Source: CADEDH01 sp965262175 (GTDB lineage: Bacteria; Actinomycetota; Acidimicrobiia; Acidimicrobiales; SZUA-35). Taken from it: DNA of 64,000 nucleotides. The position numbers and the translations under genes are program-made. Under the pieces are notes generated by a model that did no database searches, was not told the DNA's origin, and saw nothing but the letters and a program-made list of their open reading frames with translations. Every line of letters begins with the position of its first letter. The first letter of the stretch is position 1. The DNA lies in the NCBI GenBank assembly GCA_965262175.1, contig CBDHES010000002.1:2542001-2606000 (forward strand), read 5' to 3'. Positions 39,705 through 48,401 of the stretch are shown here, in pieces.

Positions 39705-40733
39705 ATGAGCGATCAGATCCACCCCTACGATCCGAGGTTGGCCTCTCGGTTCATGAGCCTGGCGCTGGCCGCCGAAGCGAAGACCAGCCGATGGCCCTGG
39801 GACTGGCGGGCCGACGATCAGGACCCGTTCGACATCCCCCTCGAGCTCTATGAGCGGCTCTTCCTCTCCGGTGAGCACAAGCCCGATGAGGTCAAGGCCG
39901 AGGTCGATGGCCCCATCCAGGAGGAGTACGCCTACGTCGGGGCGATCCGGGTCGGGCACCAGCCGGTCGCCGACTGGGGCGAGGCCGTCGTCGAGTACCC
40001 GAGCCTCCGAGACGTCGACGGCTTCGACGACGCCGTCCGGCTCTTTCGCGACTATCGCCGCCGGTGGGCGGAGAACATCGGCAACACGGTTCGCTACAGC
40101 CGTTCCAACGCCCAGATGGGCTTCGCCCTCCGGTCGCGGGTCGACGGCCACGGCGTGATCGTGCTGCGGGGCACGATGAACGTCGACGAGTGGATCACCA
40201 ACCTCAACTATCGCTTGACCCCCTTCCTCCCCGACTCGCGGGAACTGGGCATGGTCCACCGGGGCTTCCGCAACATCTACAAGGGCTTGCGGGGGCGGTA
40301 CCGGGAGCTGGCCGTCGAGTTCGGCACCGATCGGCCGCTGTACCTGGTTGGCCACAGTCTCGGGGCGGCCGTGTCCCAACTGGCGGCACTCGATCTCGTC
40401 CATCGGCGCCCGGAGCGGACCGCCCACGTCCGGGTCTACGGCTTCGCCTCCCCCCGGGTCGGTGACGCCACCTTCGCATCCAGCTACGACGCGCTGGTCG
40501 GCACCAGCTACCGGGTGGTCAACGTCTGCGACGTCGTCCCCTACGTGCCGTTCGAGGAGGCCGGCACGGTGGCCGACGCCCTCGGGTTCCCCTATGCCGA
40601 CACCAAGGGTGAGATGTCGTTCGCCCACCAGGCCGGCAATCCGATCGCCAACCACATCGTGTCGTACCACCTGGCGACCAAGCACGGCGTGCCGGGACCG
40701 ATGGATCTGACCGTCCCCCGCCGGCTCGGCTGA
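39705..40733 (+). CDS. Class 3 (alpha/beta-hydrolase) lipase family protein
   Basis: A 342-residue lipase_3-type hydrolase. The nucleophile elbow is GHSLGAA (216-222, S218), after FRNIYKGLRGRYRE and before VRVYGFASPRVGD (with the strand leading to the catalytic Asp); a histidine in FAHQAGNPIANH or VSYHLAT completes the triad. No signal peptide is seen, so it may be intracellular. ATG 39705 is chosen: the in-frame extension to 39501 runs through the hairpins. Substrate is probably a triglyceride or other acyl ester. Confidence 0.85.
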   Translation: MSDQIHPYDPRLASRFMSLALAAEAKTSRWPWDWRADDQDPFDIPLELYERLFLSGEHKPDEVKAEVDGPIQEEYAYVGAIRVGHQPVADWGEAVVEYPSLRDVDGFDDAVRLFRDYRRRWAENIGNTVRYSRSNAQMGFALRSRVDGHGVIVLRGTMNVDEWITNLNYRLTPFLPDSRELGMVHRGFRNIYKGLRGRYRELAVEFGTDRPLYLVGHSLGAAVSQLAALDLVHRRPERTAHVRVYGFASPRVGDATFASSYDALVGTSYRVVNVCDVVPYVPFEEAGTVADALGFPYADTKGEMSFAHQAGNPIANHIVSYHLATKHGVPGPMDLTVPRRLG

Positions 40734-40787
40734 CCGCTCGGGGCCAGCGGCGCGGGTGGGGTCGCATCCGCCCTCCGCACCACCGGA

Positions 40788-40805
40788 CTCCCCCTCGAGG
40801 GGGAG
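40788..40805. terminator. 18-base perfect palindrome after the lipase gene
   Basis: CTCCCCCTCGAGGGGGAG, 55 bases past the lipase stop. It may terminate the lipase transcript or serve as operator. Confidence 0.45.
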
Positions 40806-40812
40806 GTCGACG

Positions 40813-40830
40813 ATCGGCCGGCCGGCCGAT
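40813..40830. promoter_or_regulatory. Second 18-base perfect palindrome, upstream of the zincin gene
   Basis: ATCGGCCGGCCGGCCGAT, 22 bases before the TACGTT hexamer, the -35 position of that promoter, as expected for a dimeric regulator. Confidence 0.45.
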
Positions 40831-40852
40831 GCGGGCCGAGACCGACCCTTCC

Positions 40853-40858
40853 TACGTT
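40853..40858 (+). promoter_or_regulatory. -10 element (TACGTT) of the zincin gene
   Basis: TACGTT is followed by six bases and an ATG at 40865, in frame with the gene; this would be a leaderless start 15 codons upstream of ATG 40910. Confidence 0.45.
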
Positions 40859-40909
40859 GCGGGCATGGGGTCCGAACCCGTCGGACCCGCCACGAGGAGA
40901 GCTGCCGAG

Positions 40910-42259
40910 ATGTCGATCGTCACCGTGCCCCCAAACCCAGCCCCGCCCCGCCGACGGTGGGCGATCGCCGCCATCGCTGCGGTCGTCGCCATCGTCGGTC
41001 CGTCCTGTGGAACCGACGACGACCCCGACGCCGGACCGATGGCCGAGGTGGTCGGCGAGGCCGCCGCCGCCACCGATGACGCCACCGACGAGGATCCGGC
41101 CACCGAGGCGACGGACGCAACCGCCGAGACCGCCCCATCCGACGACGGTGGCGAGCCAGCCGGACCCGAGGGGCCCCGGTTCGAGCTGGTCGGCGAACTC
41201 CCCCTCGATGCCACCGAGGTCGACGAGATGATCGCCTTCATCGAAGACGCCGCCGGCCGCCCGTTCCTCCACCCCCCGACGATCGTCGCCCAGGACCGGA
41301 CGACGTTCGAGGACGGGCTCGACGGTCAGTTCGGGGGGAGCATCGACCGGCTCGGCGACCGGATCGACGTGGTCGCCCGCAGCTACCAGGCCTACGGGTT
41401 CTCCGAGCAGACCCCCGACGAGCTCCTGGCCAACCTCGATGCCTTCGTGTCCTCCGCCGACGCCATCAACGGCTACTACGACCCCGACAGCGACGCCGTC
41501 TACGTCCCGGTCGATGTGTTCGTCGATGACCTGTTCCGATCCCTCCTCGTCCACGAGCTGGTCCACGCCCTCGACGGGCAGTACATCGATCTGACCGCCA
41601 CCATCGAGGAGCTGGAGCGGCTGGTCGACGACAGCGAGCGGAGCTTCGCCATCACCGCCATGGTCGAGGGTCGGGCCACCGCCCTGCAGCTCGCCTGGAT
41701 GCAGGCCAACGCCGTGGTGCCCGATGCCCAGGATCCGGGACCGGCCGTGGCCGCCGTTCCTCCGGCGTTCGTCGTCGCGACGACCATGCCCTACGGATTC
41801 GGGGCCGGCTGGGTGCAGGCACAGGGCGGGGTGGCCGCCACCTGGGAGGCGATCGAGGCACCGCCGACCTCCACCGAGCAGGTCCTGGTGCCAACGACCC
41901 CGGCCACCGAGCCGATCGTCGCCGTCGACCCACCAGCCGCCGAGGGCGACGAGCTCTTCCGGGGGGCGTTCGGCGCCGCCGACCTGCTCCTGCTGCTGAT
42001 CGGCGACAGCCTCACGCCCGACTCGGAGACGGTCGTGCCGGCCCTGGCCGCGGTCGACGGCTGGGCCGGCGGCGAGCAGGTCCTGTGGGGCGACGACGCC
42101 GAGTCGTGCGTTCGGTTCACCATCGCCGCCGACTCCGAGGCTGACCTGGCCGAGATCACCGACGCCATCGAGGCGTGGGCGGCCGAGGGCGACGATCGCA
42201 CGGTCGAGTCCGGCGACGAGACGATGACCGCCACCGCCTGCGCACCGTTCCGGTCGTGA
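40910..42259 (+). CDS. Exported zincin-like metallopeptidase family protein
   Basis: A 449-residue exported protein: Arg-rich N-terminus, one hydrophobic segment (about 17-30) ending VGPSCG, possibly a lipobox, and an acidic Asp/Ala/Thr linker. The globular part carries LLVHELVHALDGQY, an HExxH zinc motif, with a glutamate in MVEGRATALQ as a likely third ligand, as in gluzincins. Length and motif order do not let me name a known family. Start is uncertain: ATG 40910 has GGAGAG upstream, while ATG 40865 has a leaderless-type promoter. The envelope lipoprotein and kinase genes follow. Confidence 0.75.
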   Translation: MSIVTVPPNPAPPRRRWAIAAIAAVVAIVGPSCGTDDDPDAGPMAEVVGEAAAATDDATDEDPATEATDATAETAPSDDGGEPAGPEGPRFELVGELPLDATEVDEMIAFIEDAAGRPFLHPPTIVAQDRTTFEDGLDGQFGGSIDRLGDRIDVVARSYQAYGFSEQTPDELLANLDAFVSSADAINGYYDPDSDAVYVPVDVFVDDLFRSLLVHELVHALDGQYIDLTATIEELERLVDDSERSFAITAMVEGRATALQLAWMQANAVVPDAQDPGPAVAAVPPAFVVATTMPYGFGAGWVQAQGGVAATWEAIEAPPTSTEQVLVPTTPATEPIVAVDPPAAEGDELFRGAFGAADLLLLLIGDSLTPDSETVVPALAAVDGWAGGEQVLWGDDAESCVRFTIAADSEADLAEITDAIEAWAAEGDDRTVESGDETMTATACAPFRS

Positions 42260-42279
42260 GGCCGACCCGGGAGCTCCGG

Positions 42280-42285
42280 TACCCT
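42280..42285 (+). promoter_or_regulatory. Leaderless-type -10 element (TACCCT)
   Basis: TACCCT, six bases, then GTG 42292 of the lipoprotein gene. Confidence 0.5.
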
Positions 42286-42291
42286 GGGCCG

Positions 42292-43656
42292 GTGGCGACG
42301 ACGACGTGGTCCTCGTCGCCGGCCCGGCCCGGCCGGTGCCTGGCGGCCCTTCTGATGGCGTTCGTCGTCGCGGCCACCTCCTGCGGCTCCCTGGTCGCCG
42401 GGGGTGACACCGGCGGTCGAGCGACCGCCGACCAGAGGCCCGACGACGGAACGGCCGCCGGGAGCGACGACGGGGACCTCTCCGCCGACGCCGGGATCGA
42501 GCTCGGTCGGCTGGAGGATGGTTTCGGGGCGGGCTCGGTCATCCTGGCGGTGTCGCCCGACCTCGACAGCGGCGAGGTCTTCGGGGAGGGCTGGGTCCGG
42601 TTCTCCCCACCGGCGGCCAAGGCGGTCGCCGCCTGCCGCCACGGCGAGCCGGTCGCCGGGCTCCAACGGACGGTGATCGATTTCCAGACCAACGAGTCGA
42701 TCGCCGTGTCGATCCTCGCCTACGCCGACCCCGACCAAGCCGCCGCCGCCCTGGAGGAGGCGATCGGCGACGGCCATGGGCCGTGCGCCGCCGAGGCCCG
42801 GGCCGAGCTCGAGGTCCGTGCGGTCGAGGACGGGCCCTACGATGCGGTGACCGCCGACCTCGTCGGTCAGGTCGAGCCGTCCCTGCTCGCCGAGCGTGGC
42901 GGGGCGACCCGGTGGTTCACCGTCGAGCTGATCGGCGCCGGCACCTCGCTCCGCTTCGATGTCGCCACCACGTCCTACGTCGTCGGCACCTCGTTGGTGT
43001 CCATCGAGACGTCGTTGGTCGCCGGCCGTGACGACCACCAGCTCCTCACCGAGCAGGCGGCCGGCGCCGTCGGTGCGGACGGCACCTGGGATCTCGATCC
43101 GACCATCGATGCCGCCACCGAGCGACTGCGCCGGGCGGTGGCCGGCCCCGACAGCCCGTCCTCGTTCTACGACCTGCTCCAGTCGGCGACCTTGGCGCTC
43201 GACGAGGGCGACCCATGCCTGCCGCTCGAACCTGGCCTGATCACCCTCGACGGGCCGATGTGGAGCACCGCCCAGGGGGCGAGCGTCATCGTCCAGCGGG
43301 GCGCCGCCTACGCCGAGGAGGCCGATGCCGTCGCTGCGCTGGCGAGCCTGGCGGAGCTCGACGTCGACTGCGAGGTCGACCTCCTGACCGACAGCCTCGT
43401 CGGCTCGATCAGCTATGTCGACCACGCCAGCGAGATCATCGAGCGCGACGGACGACAGATCACCGTGGTGACCGTCGAGGTGACCCAACGGATCGACGGC
43501 AGCGACATCGACGTTCCGGTGGCGTCGACCATCGCCGTCACGAGGGTCGGGACCGACCTGGTCGGTTGGCGGTTCCTCGGGATCGTCGGCGACGAACCCG
43601 ACCTCGTCGCCCTGGTCGTCGACGCCGCACGCCGCATCGAGGAGGCCGGCCCGTGA
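42292..43656 (+). CDS. Putative lipoprotein of unknown function
   Basis: A 454-residue exported protein. The signal segment CLAALLMAFVVAATSC suggests lipidation at C31, although the position three before the cysteine is Ala rather than Leu. An Asp/Gly-rich linker follows, then two mainly alpha/beta domains, with a repeated Asp-Pro-Asp-Gln-Ala-Ala-Ala-Ala-Leu helix and a later Ala-Val-Ala-Ala-Leu-Ala. I do not recognise the family. Its stop overlaps the histidine kinase start (GTGA) with GAGGAGG upstream, so it is coupled to the two-component pair and may be its sensory partner. GTG 42292 is fixed by the promoter and signal peptide. Confidence 0.7.
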   Translation: MATTTWSSSPARPGRCLAALLMAFVVAATSCGSLVAGGDTGGRATADQRPDDGTAAGSDDGDLSADAGIELGRLEDGFGAGSVILAVSPDLDSGEVFGEGWVRFSPPAAKAVAACRHGEPVAGLQRTVIDFQTNESIAVSILAYADPDQAAAALEEAIGDGHGPCAAEARAELEVRAVEDGPYDAVTADLVGQVEPSLLAERGGATRWFTVELIGAGTSLRFDVATTSYVVGTSLVSIETSLVAGRDDHQLLTEQAAGAVGADGTWDLDPTIDAATERLRRAVAGPDSPSSFYDLLQSATLALDEGDPCLPLEPGLITLDGPMWSTAQGASVIVQRGAAYAEEADAVAALASLAELDVDCEVDLLTDSLVGSISYVDHASEIIERDGRQITVVTVEVTQRIDGSDIDVPVASTIAVTRVGTDLVGWRFLGIVGDEPDLVALVVDAARRIEEAGP

Positions 43657-44948
43657 CCCTGCGTCCGATCCGCGTCGCCGCGGTGGTCGAGGTGGCGCTG
43701 GTCGCCATCCTCAGCTTGTCGTGGCTGGTTGCCTACCTGGTCGCCCGCGCCTCGCTGGAGGAGATTCCGGCTGGCACCCGGCTGTACATCCTGGCCATCT
43801 ACGAGACCGACGGTCGCCTCGTCGGTGGCCTCGTCCTCGGCCTGGTCGGTGTGGGGATCCTCACCGCTCGCCGGTGGTTCCCCACCCCAGCCCTGTTCGG
43901 GGTGTCGGCCGTGGTCTTCGCCGCCGAATGGTGGTACCCGTACGTGACCCGGGTCCAGTTCGCCTCGCCGATCATGGTGCTGGTGGCGGTGTTCTGGGCC
44001 CTGTGGCGGACCGACCGGTTCGCCCTGCTGTCGGTCGTCTCGCTCCTCCTCGGAGCGGCCATCACCGTTCCCCGCTATGAGGTGAACCGCAACCTCAACA
44101 CGGCCCGGCTCGAAGGAACGTCGGCCCGCCTGGCCGAGCTGACCTCGATCGTCGCCACGCTGGAGGCGATGATCCTGGTGACGATGGCCATCGTGGCGGC
44201 CATGCTCGTCCGACGGTTCGACGCCCAGGCGGCCGAACTGGCGGAACGCAACCGTGAGCTGACCGAGCAGCGGGCGGCCTCGGCCCGGGCCGCGGTGCTC
44301 GACGAGCGGGTCCGGATCGCCCGGGAGCTGCACGATGTCGTGGCCCACCACGTGGCCACGATGACCGTCCACGCCGGTGCCGCCCGCCAGGTGGTGGCGG
44401 CCCGGCCCGAAGCGGCCGCCGAGTCGCTCCATCAGATCGAGTCGGCGGGGCGGAACGCCGTCCTCGAGCTGCAACGGCTCCTCGGCTTCCTCCGAGGGGG
44501 CGACGACTCGACCGAGGTCGATCCCGGCACCGCCGACGCGGTGCGGGCCCCGACGCCATCCCTCCGGGCCCTCGACCGGCTCGGCACGTCGTTCGGCGAC
44601 CGGTTGCGCTGCGAGCTGACCGTCGTCGGCGACCTGCGGGCCGTCCCCCCGTCGGTCGACGTGTCGGCCTACCGGATCGTCCAGGAGGCCCTGACCAACG
44701 TGATCAAGCACTCGACGGCCACCGGGGCCGAGGTCGTCGTCGACGCCGACGGAGACCGGGTCAGCCTCCAGGTCCTCGACCGGGGTTGGCCGGTCGCCAA
44801 CGGCCAGCGCTCGACCGGAGGCGGCCTGGGCCTGGTCGGGATGCGAGAGCGGGCATCGCTCCACGGGGGGACGATCGAGGTCGGGCCGAGACCCGACGGA
44901 GGGTGGCTGGTGGAGGCCACCCTCCCCTACGACGGGAGTAGCCGATGA
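43653..44948 (+). CDS. NarL-system sensor histidine kinase (HisKA_3 type)
   Basis: A 431-residue kinase with four or five N-terminal transmembrane helices (about 10-190), a short coiled coil (about 195-215) and the HisKA_3 domain with phospho-acceptor H227 in RIARELHDVVAHHVATM. The ATPase domain shows YRIVQEALTNVIKHS and GGGLGLVGMRERASLHGG. The membrane region has almost no extracellular loops, so it may sense through the membrane or through the preceding lipoprotein. ATGA overlap with its response regulator. Confidence 0.93.
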   Translation: MTLRPIRVAAVVEVALVAILSLSWLVAYLVARASLEEIPAGTRLYILAIYETDGRLVGGLVLGLVGVGILTARRWFPTPALFGVSAVVFAAEWWYPYVTRVQFASPIMVLVAVFWALWRTDRFALLSVVSLLLGAAITVPRYEVNRNLNTARLEGTSARLAELTSIVATLEAMILVTMAIVAAMLVRRFDAQAAELAERNRELTEQRAASARAAVLDERVRIARELHDVVAHHVATMTVHAGAARQVVAARPEAAAESLHQIESAGRNAVLELQRLLGFLRGGDDSTEVDPGTADAVRAPTPSLRALDRLGTSFGDRLRCELTVVGDLRAVPPSVDVSAYRIVQEALTNVIKHSTATGAEVVVDADGDRVSLQVLDRGWPVANGQRSTGGGLGLVGMRERASLHGGTIEVGPRPDGGWLVEATLPYDGSSR

Positions 44949-45604
44949 CGATCCGGGTGGTGCTGGCCGACGACCAGGCGTTGATCCGGGCCGGCTTCAA
45001 GCTCTTGATCGACAGCCAGCCCGACCTCGAAGTCGTCGGCGAGGCCGAGACCGGCGCCGAAGCCGTCGAGCTGGTCCGCCACAGCGAGGTCGACGTCGTC
45101 CTGATGGACGTCCAGATGCCGGACATGGATGGCGTCCAGGCGACGGCCAACCTCACCGCCATCCCCGGGGTGACGGCCCGGGTTCTGATCGTCACCACCT
45201 TCCAACGCGACGACTACCTCTTCGACGCCCTCCGGGCCGGTGCCAGCGGCTTCCTGCTGAAGACCGCCCCGCCCGAGGAGCTGGTCCAGGCGATCCGGAT
45301 CGTGGCCGAGGGCCGATCCCTGCTCGACCCGACCGTGACCGGCCGGGTCATCGACTCCTTCGCCGCCACCGGGCCGGCCGTGGCTCGCTCCGAGCGGCTC
45401 GACGACCTCACCGAGCGGGAGCGGGAGGTGCTGGAGCAGGTGGCCCGCGGTCTGAGCAACGCCGAGATCGCCGGGGCACTGATCGTCGGCGAGGCCACGG
45501 TGAAGACTCACGTCTCGAGCGTCCTGGCCAAACTAGGCCTGCGGGACCGGGTCCAGGCCGTCGTGTTCGCCTACGAGCACGGGCTGGTCCGGCCCGGCCG
45601 ATGA
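44945..45604 (+). CDS. NarL/LuxR-family response regulator
   Basis: A 219-residue regulator with receiver aspartate D55 (LMDVQMPDMDG), a receiver lysine in LLKTAPPEE, and a C-terminal LuxR helix-turn-helix (about 150-210: LTEREREVLEQVARGLSNAEIAGALIVGEATVKTH-type). It is the last gene of the zincin-lipoprotein-kinase-regulator run. The last 72 bases overlap the convergent MMPL gene, so a shared terminator between them is impossible in the usual way. Confidence 0.94.
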   Translation: MTIRVVLADDQALIRAGFKLLIDSQPDLEVVGEAETGAEAVELVRHSEVDVVLMDVQMPDMDGVQATANLTAIPGVTARVLIVTTFQRDDYLFDALRAGASGFLLKTAPPEELVQAIRIVAEGRSLLDPTVTGRVIDSFAATGPAVARSERLDDLTEREREVLEQVARGLSNAEIAGALIVGEATVKTHVSSVLAKLGLRDRVQAVVFAYEHGLVRPGR

Positions 45605-48286
45605 GGTCGGCTCCCGGTCGGTGGTGATCAGCACCAGCAGGCTCGGCAGGACCCCGAGCGACACGACGAGGGCCATCACGATCATCAGCGCCGTCAGGAG
45701 CCCGTAGGCGGCGAAGAGCGGCATCGGGGCGAACGCCAGGATGCCGAAGCCGACCGCCGAGCTGACCGCCGAGGCCACCAGGGCCAGGCCGGTTCCCTCG
45801 CCGGTGGCCCGGACGGCCGCATGCCGGTCGCCGTGGCGGGCCAGCTCCTCCCGGAATCGGACGATGAAGTGGATGGCGAAGTCGATACCGATACCGATCG
45901 AGACGGCGGCGATCGTCGCCGTGACCAGGTTGATGGCGAACCCGGCGAGGTACATGAAGGCGTAGAGCCAGGCCACCACCATCAGGATCGGGACCACGCT
46001 GGCCAGGCCGAACCGGATCGACCGGAGGAACACGCCGGCGACCAGGAGGCACAACACGACCGCCACCGGCAGCGAGACCTGGAGGGCCCGGTTGGTCGCC
46101 TCCAGCGACGCCTCTCGGACGTAGGCGCTCCCGGTCACCTGGACGAAGCTGCCGCCGAGATCGGCCGAGAGCGCCTCGGCGATCGGCTCCAGCGCATCCC
46201 GGGACGAGGTCACCGACTCCTGCGACCGGCTGTTGACCACGCCCATCTCGAACACGGTCCGGCCATCGGTGCCGTCGATCGACACGACCGTGTTGACGTC
46301 GTCGGGGGTCAGCGTGAGTCGGTTCTCGTCGAACGGGACCCCGGTGGTCGAGGCCACCTCGACCAGCGCCTCGACCTGTTCCCGGGTGTCGGGGATCAGG
46401 TCGCCGTCGGTGTCGGTCAGCTGGACGCCGGTCCGCTCGGCGACCAGCGCCTGCATCGGGACCGAGTCCCAGGTGGCATCGAGCACCGTGAAGATGCCAC
46501 CGTCGATGACGACCCCGTCGTCGTCCCGGGCCAGGAACTCGGTGTCGAGCTGGCGAACCTCGGCGAGGCTGGTCTGCACGGCCGACAGGGCCGCCGGGTC
46601 GGCCAGGTCTCCCTCGACGTAGAGCAGCGCCGGCTCTCCACCCCGGTCGCCGACGTGGGTCTCGACCTGATCGAGGCTCACCACGAAGTCGGTGTCGGTC
46701 GAGAAGAAGTCCTCGACGTCGAACTCGGCGGGCACCCGGACGGCCAGGACGGCGGCCCCGGCGGTGACCACGGCGGCGGCGGTGACGACCAGCACCGGCC
46801 GGCGAGCGACCGCCGCCACCGCCGCACCGACCGGGCGGGCGAGGGCGTTCTCCCGGCCGGCGACGTCGACCTCGCCGACCCGGAGACCGGACCGGCGACG
46901 CACGACGAGGTAGGGCACGACCAGGATGGCGACGACGGTGACGGCAGCCAGGGCCACGCCGATCGGCGGGGCCAGGAACACCATCAGGAGGACCGACGCC
47001 ATCGTGGCGGCCCCCGCGCCGGCGCCGGCCGCCAACCGCAGCATCGCGCCCCGTCGACTCGAACCCGGGGCCGGCACGTCGGCCTCGATGCGGGCCACGA
47101 TCAGGGGAGCGACCACACCGAGCAGGACGTAGGCCGAACCGAGGGCGATCGCCGCCCCCAGCCCGAACTGGTTGATCGACTCGATGCCCGAGGTGAGGTT
47201 GGCCAGGAAGGCCGTGGTGTCGGAGATCAAGGCCAGGACCAGCGCCCCCGACACGGCCGTCATGCCGGTCACGAAGGCCCGGCCGGCGGCCAGGCCTTCC
47301 GCCCGCTCCTCCCGGTAGCGGCCGATGGCGTGGAAGGCGAAATCGACCCCGAAGCTGATCATGGCCACCGGCACGATGAGCGACAGGACGAGGTCATCCT
47401 CCAGGCCGATCAGGTAGGTGATGCCCTTCAGCCAGATGATCAGGGCCAGGAAGGCGGTGCTGACGGTGGCCAGCACCCAGTAGCTGCGGAACGTCAGACC
47501 GACCAGCACCAGCACGGCGAGGATGGTGAAGCCGATGAAGGGACCGGCCACGGCCCCCTGCTCCTGGGAGGTGAGGTTGACGTCGATGGCGACGCCGTTG
47601 GCCATCAGGCCATCGACCCGGAACACCTCCTGGATCTCCCGGTCGTACTCCTCGGCGTCGGTGTCGCCCCCGAGCGTGATCGACGTGTTCCCGAACCCGA
47701 GCAGCTGGTTGTCGGACAGCACCAGCGCGCTCAGCGCCGGGACCGTCCACAGCCCGTCATCGCCCCTGGTGGCGAGCGCCGACAGCCCGAGGAGGTCCGA
47801 TCGGGCCCCGAACCGGTCGATGATGGCCGAGCCGGTGGTCTTGACCTCGGCGTCGGTGGCCCCGGCGAGGCCACCGACCCCCTGGGCCCGGAGCTCCTCG
47901 TCGACCAGGTCGGCGAGGGTCAGTACACCGACGACGTCGGACTCCGAGGTCGGCTCGAAGTAGCTGAACAGGTTGGGCCCGAGCGTCGGGTCGGCCCGAA
48001 GGGCCTCCTCGGCTTCCAGCAGGGTCGAGAGCGACTCGGCGTCGAGCAGATCACCGTCGGTGGCTTCGATGATCATGAAGACCGGGTGGACCGACGACAC
48101 GAACGTCTCGTCGATGCGGTCCCGGGCGGTGAACACATCGCCGGTTGGTTCGGTGGAGGCCGATGTCTCGGGGGCCATGGTCAGGAACGGCACCGCCAGC
48201 GCTGCGGTGACGAGGACAACGGCCCCGATGACCAGTCGGGGCTGGCTCAGGAGCTGCTCGTACAACGATCGAAGCCTGCTCGACAT
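45533..48286 (-). CDS. MMPL/RND-family transporter
   Basis: A 917-residue exporter with the MmpL-like plan: helix 1 (about 17-37), a large outer loop, five helices with FGVDFAFHAIGRYREE (the SSD-type motif), a middle cytoplasmic loop, then the second half beginning RRPVLVVTAAAVV with GIGIDFAIHFIVRFREE. Such proteins move lipids, hydrophobic metabolites or drugs with proton drive. ATG 48286 is chosen because the upstream in-frame ATG 48343 falls in the promoter. It overlaps the convergent response regulator by 72 bases. Cargo unknown. Confidence 0.9.
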   Translation of the reverse strand: MSSRLRSLYEQLLSQPRLVIGAVVLVTAALAVPFLTMAPETSASTEPTGDVFTARDRIDETFVSSVHPVFMIIEATDGDLLDAESLSTLLEAEEALRADPTLGPNLFSYFEPTSESDVVGVLTLADLVDEELRAQGVGGLAGATDAEVKTTGSAIIDRFGARSDLLGLSALATRGDDGLWTVPALSALVLSDNQLLGFGNTSITLGGDTDAEEYDREIQEVFRVDGLMANGVAIDVNLTSQEQGAVAGPFIGFTILAVLVLVGLTFRSYWVLATVSTAFLALIIWLKGITYLIGLEDDLVLSLIVPVAMISFGVDFAFHAIGRYREERAEGLAAGRAFVTGMTAVSGALVLALISDTTAFLANLTSGIESINQFGLGAAIALGSAYVLLGVVAPLIVARIEADVPAPGSSRRGAMLRLAAGAGAGAATMASVLLMVFLAPPIGVALAAVTVVAILVVPYLVVRRRSGLRVGEVDVAGRENALARPVGAAVAAVARRPVLVVTAAAVVTAGAAVLAVRVPAEFDVEDFFSTDTDFVVSLDQVETHVGDRGGEPALLYVEGDLADPAALSAVQTSLAEVRQLDTEFLARDDDGVVIDGGIFTVLDATWDSVPMQALVAERTGVQLTDTDGDLIPDTREQVEALVEVASTTGVPFDENRLTLTPDDVNTVVSIDGTDGRTVFEMGVVNSRSQESVTSSRDALEPIAEALSADLGGSFVQVTGSAYVREASLEATNRALQVSLPVAVVLCLLVAGVFLRSIRFGLASVVPILMVVAWLYAFMYLAGFAINLVTATIAAVSIGIGIDFAIHFIVRFREELARHGDRHAAVRATGEGTGLALVASAVSSAVGFGILAFAPMPLFAAYGLLTALMIVMALVVSLGVLPSLLVLITTDREPTSSAGPDQPVLVGEHDGLDPVPQA

Positions 48287-48321
48287 GTCGGGACCCCCGG
48301 GAGGAGAGAGAGCATCGTGGA

Positions 48322-48336
48322 CGTTCGAAACGAACG
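48322..48336. promoter_or_regulatory. Operator-like palindrome in the MMPL promoter
   Basis: CGTTCG-AAA-CGAACG, perfect 6-base arms, positioned at the expected transcription start of the MMPL gene, where a TetR-type repressor would block it. Confidence 0.45.
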
Positions 48337-48341
48337 ACCCC

Positions 48342-48370
48342 ATCTTCCCGATGGATCTTTCCAGTGTCAA
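48342..48370 (-). promoter_or_regulatory. Promoter of the MMPL gene
   Basis: TTGACA (48370-48365, perfect -35) and GAAGAT (48347-48342, weak -10) are 17 bases apart on the minus strand, giving a leader of about 50 bases before ATG 48286. Confidence 0.45.
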
Positions 48371-48401
48371 GAGATCGACGGCGAGACATCGGGCACGCCC
48401 C

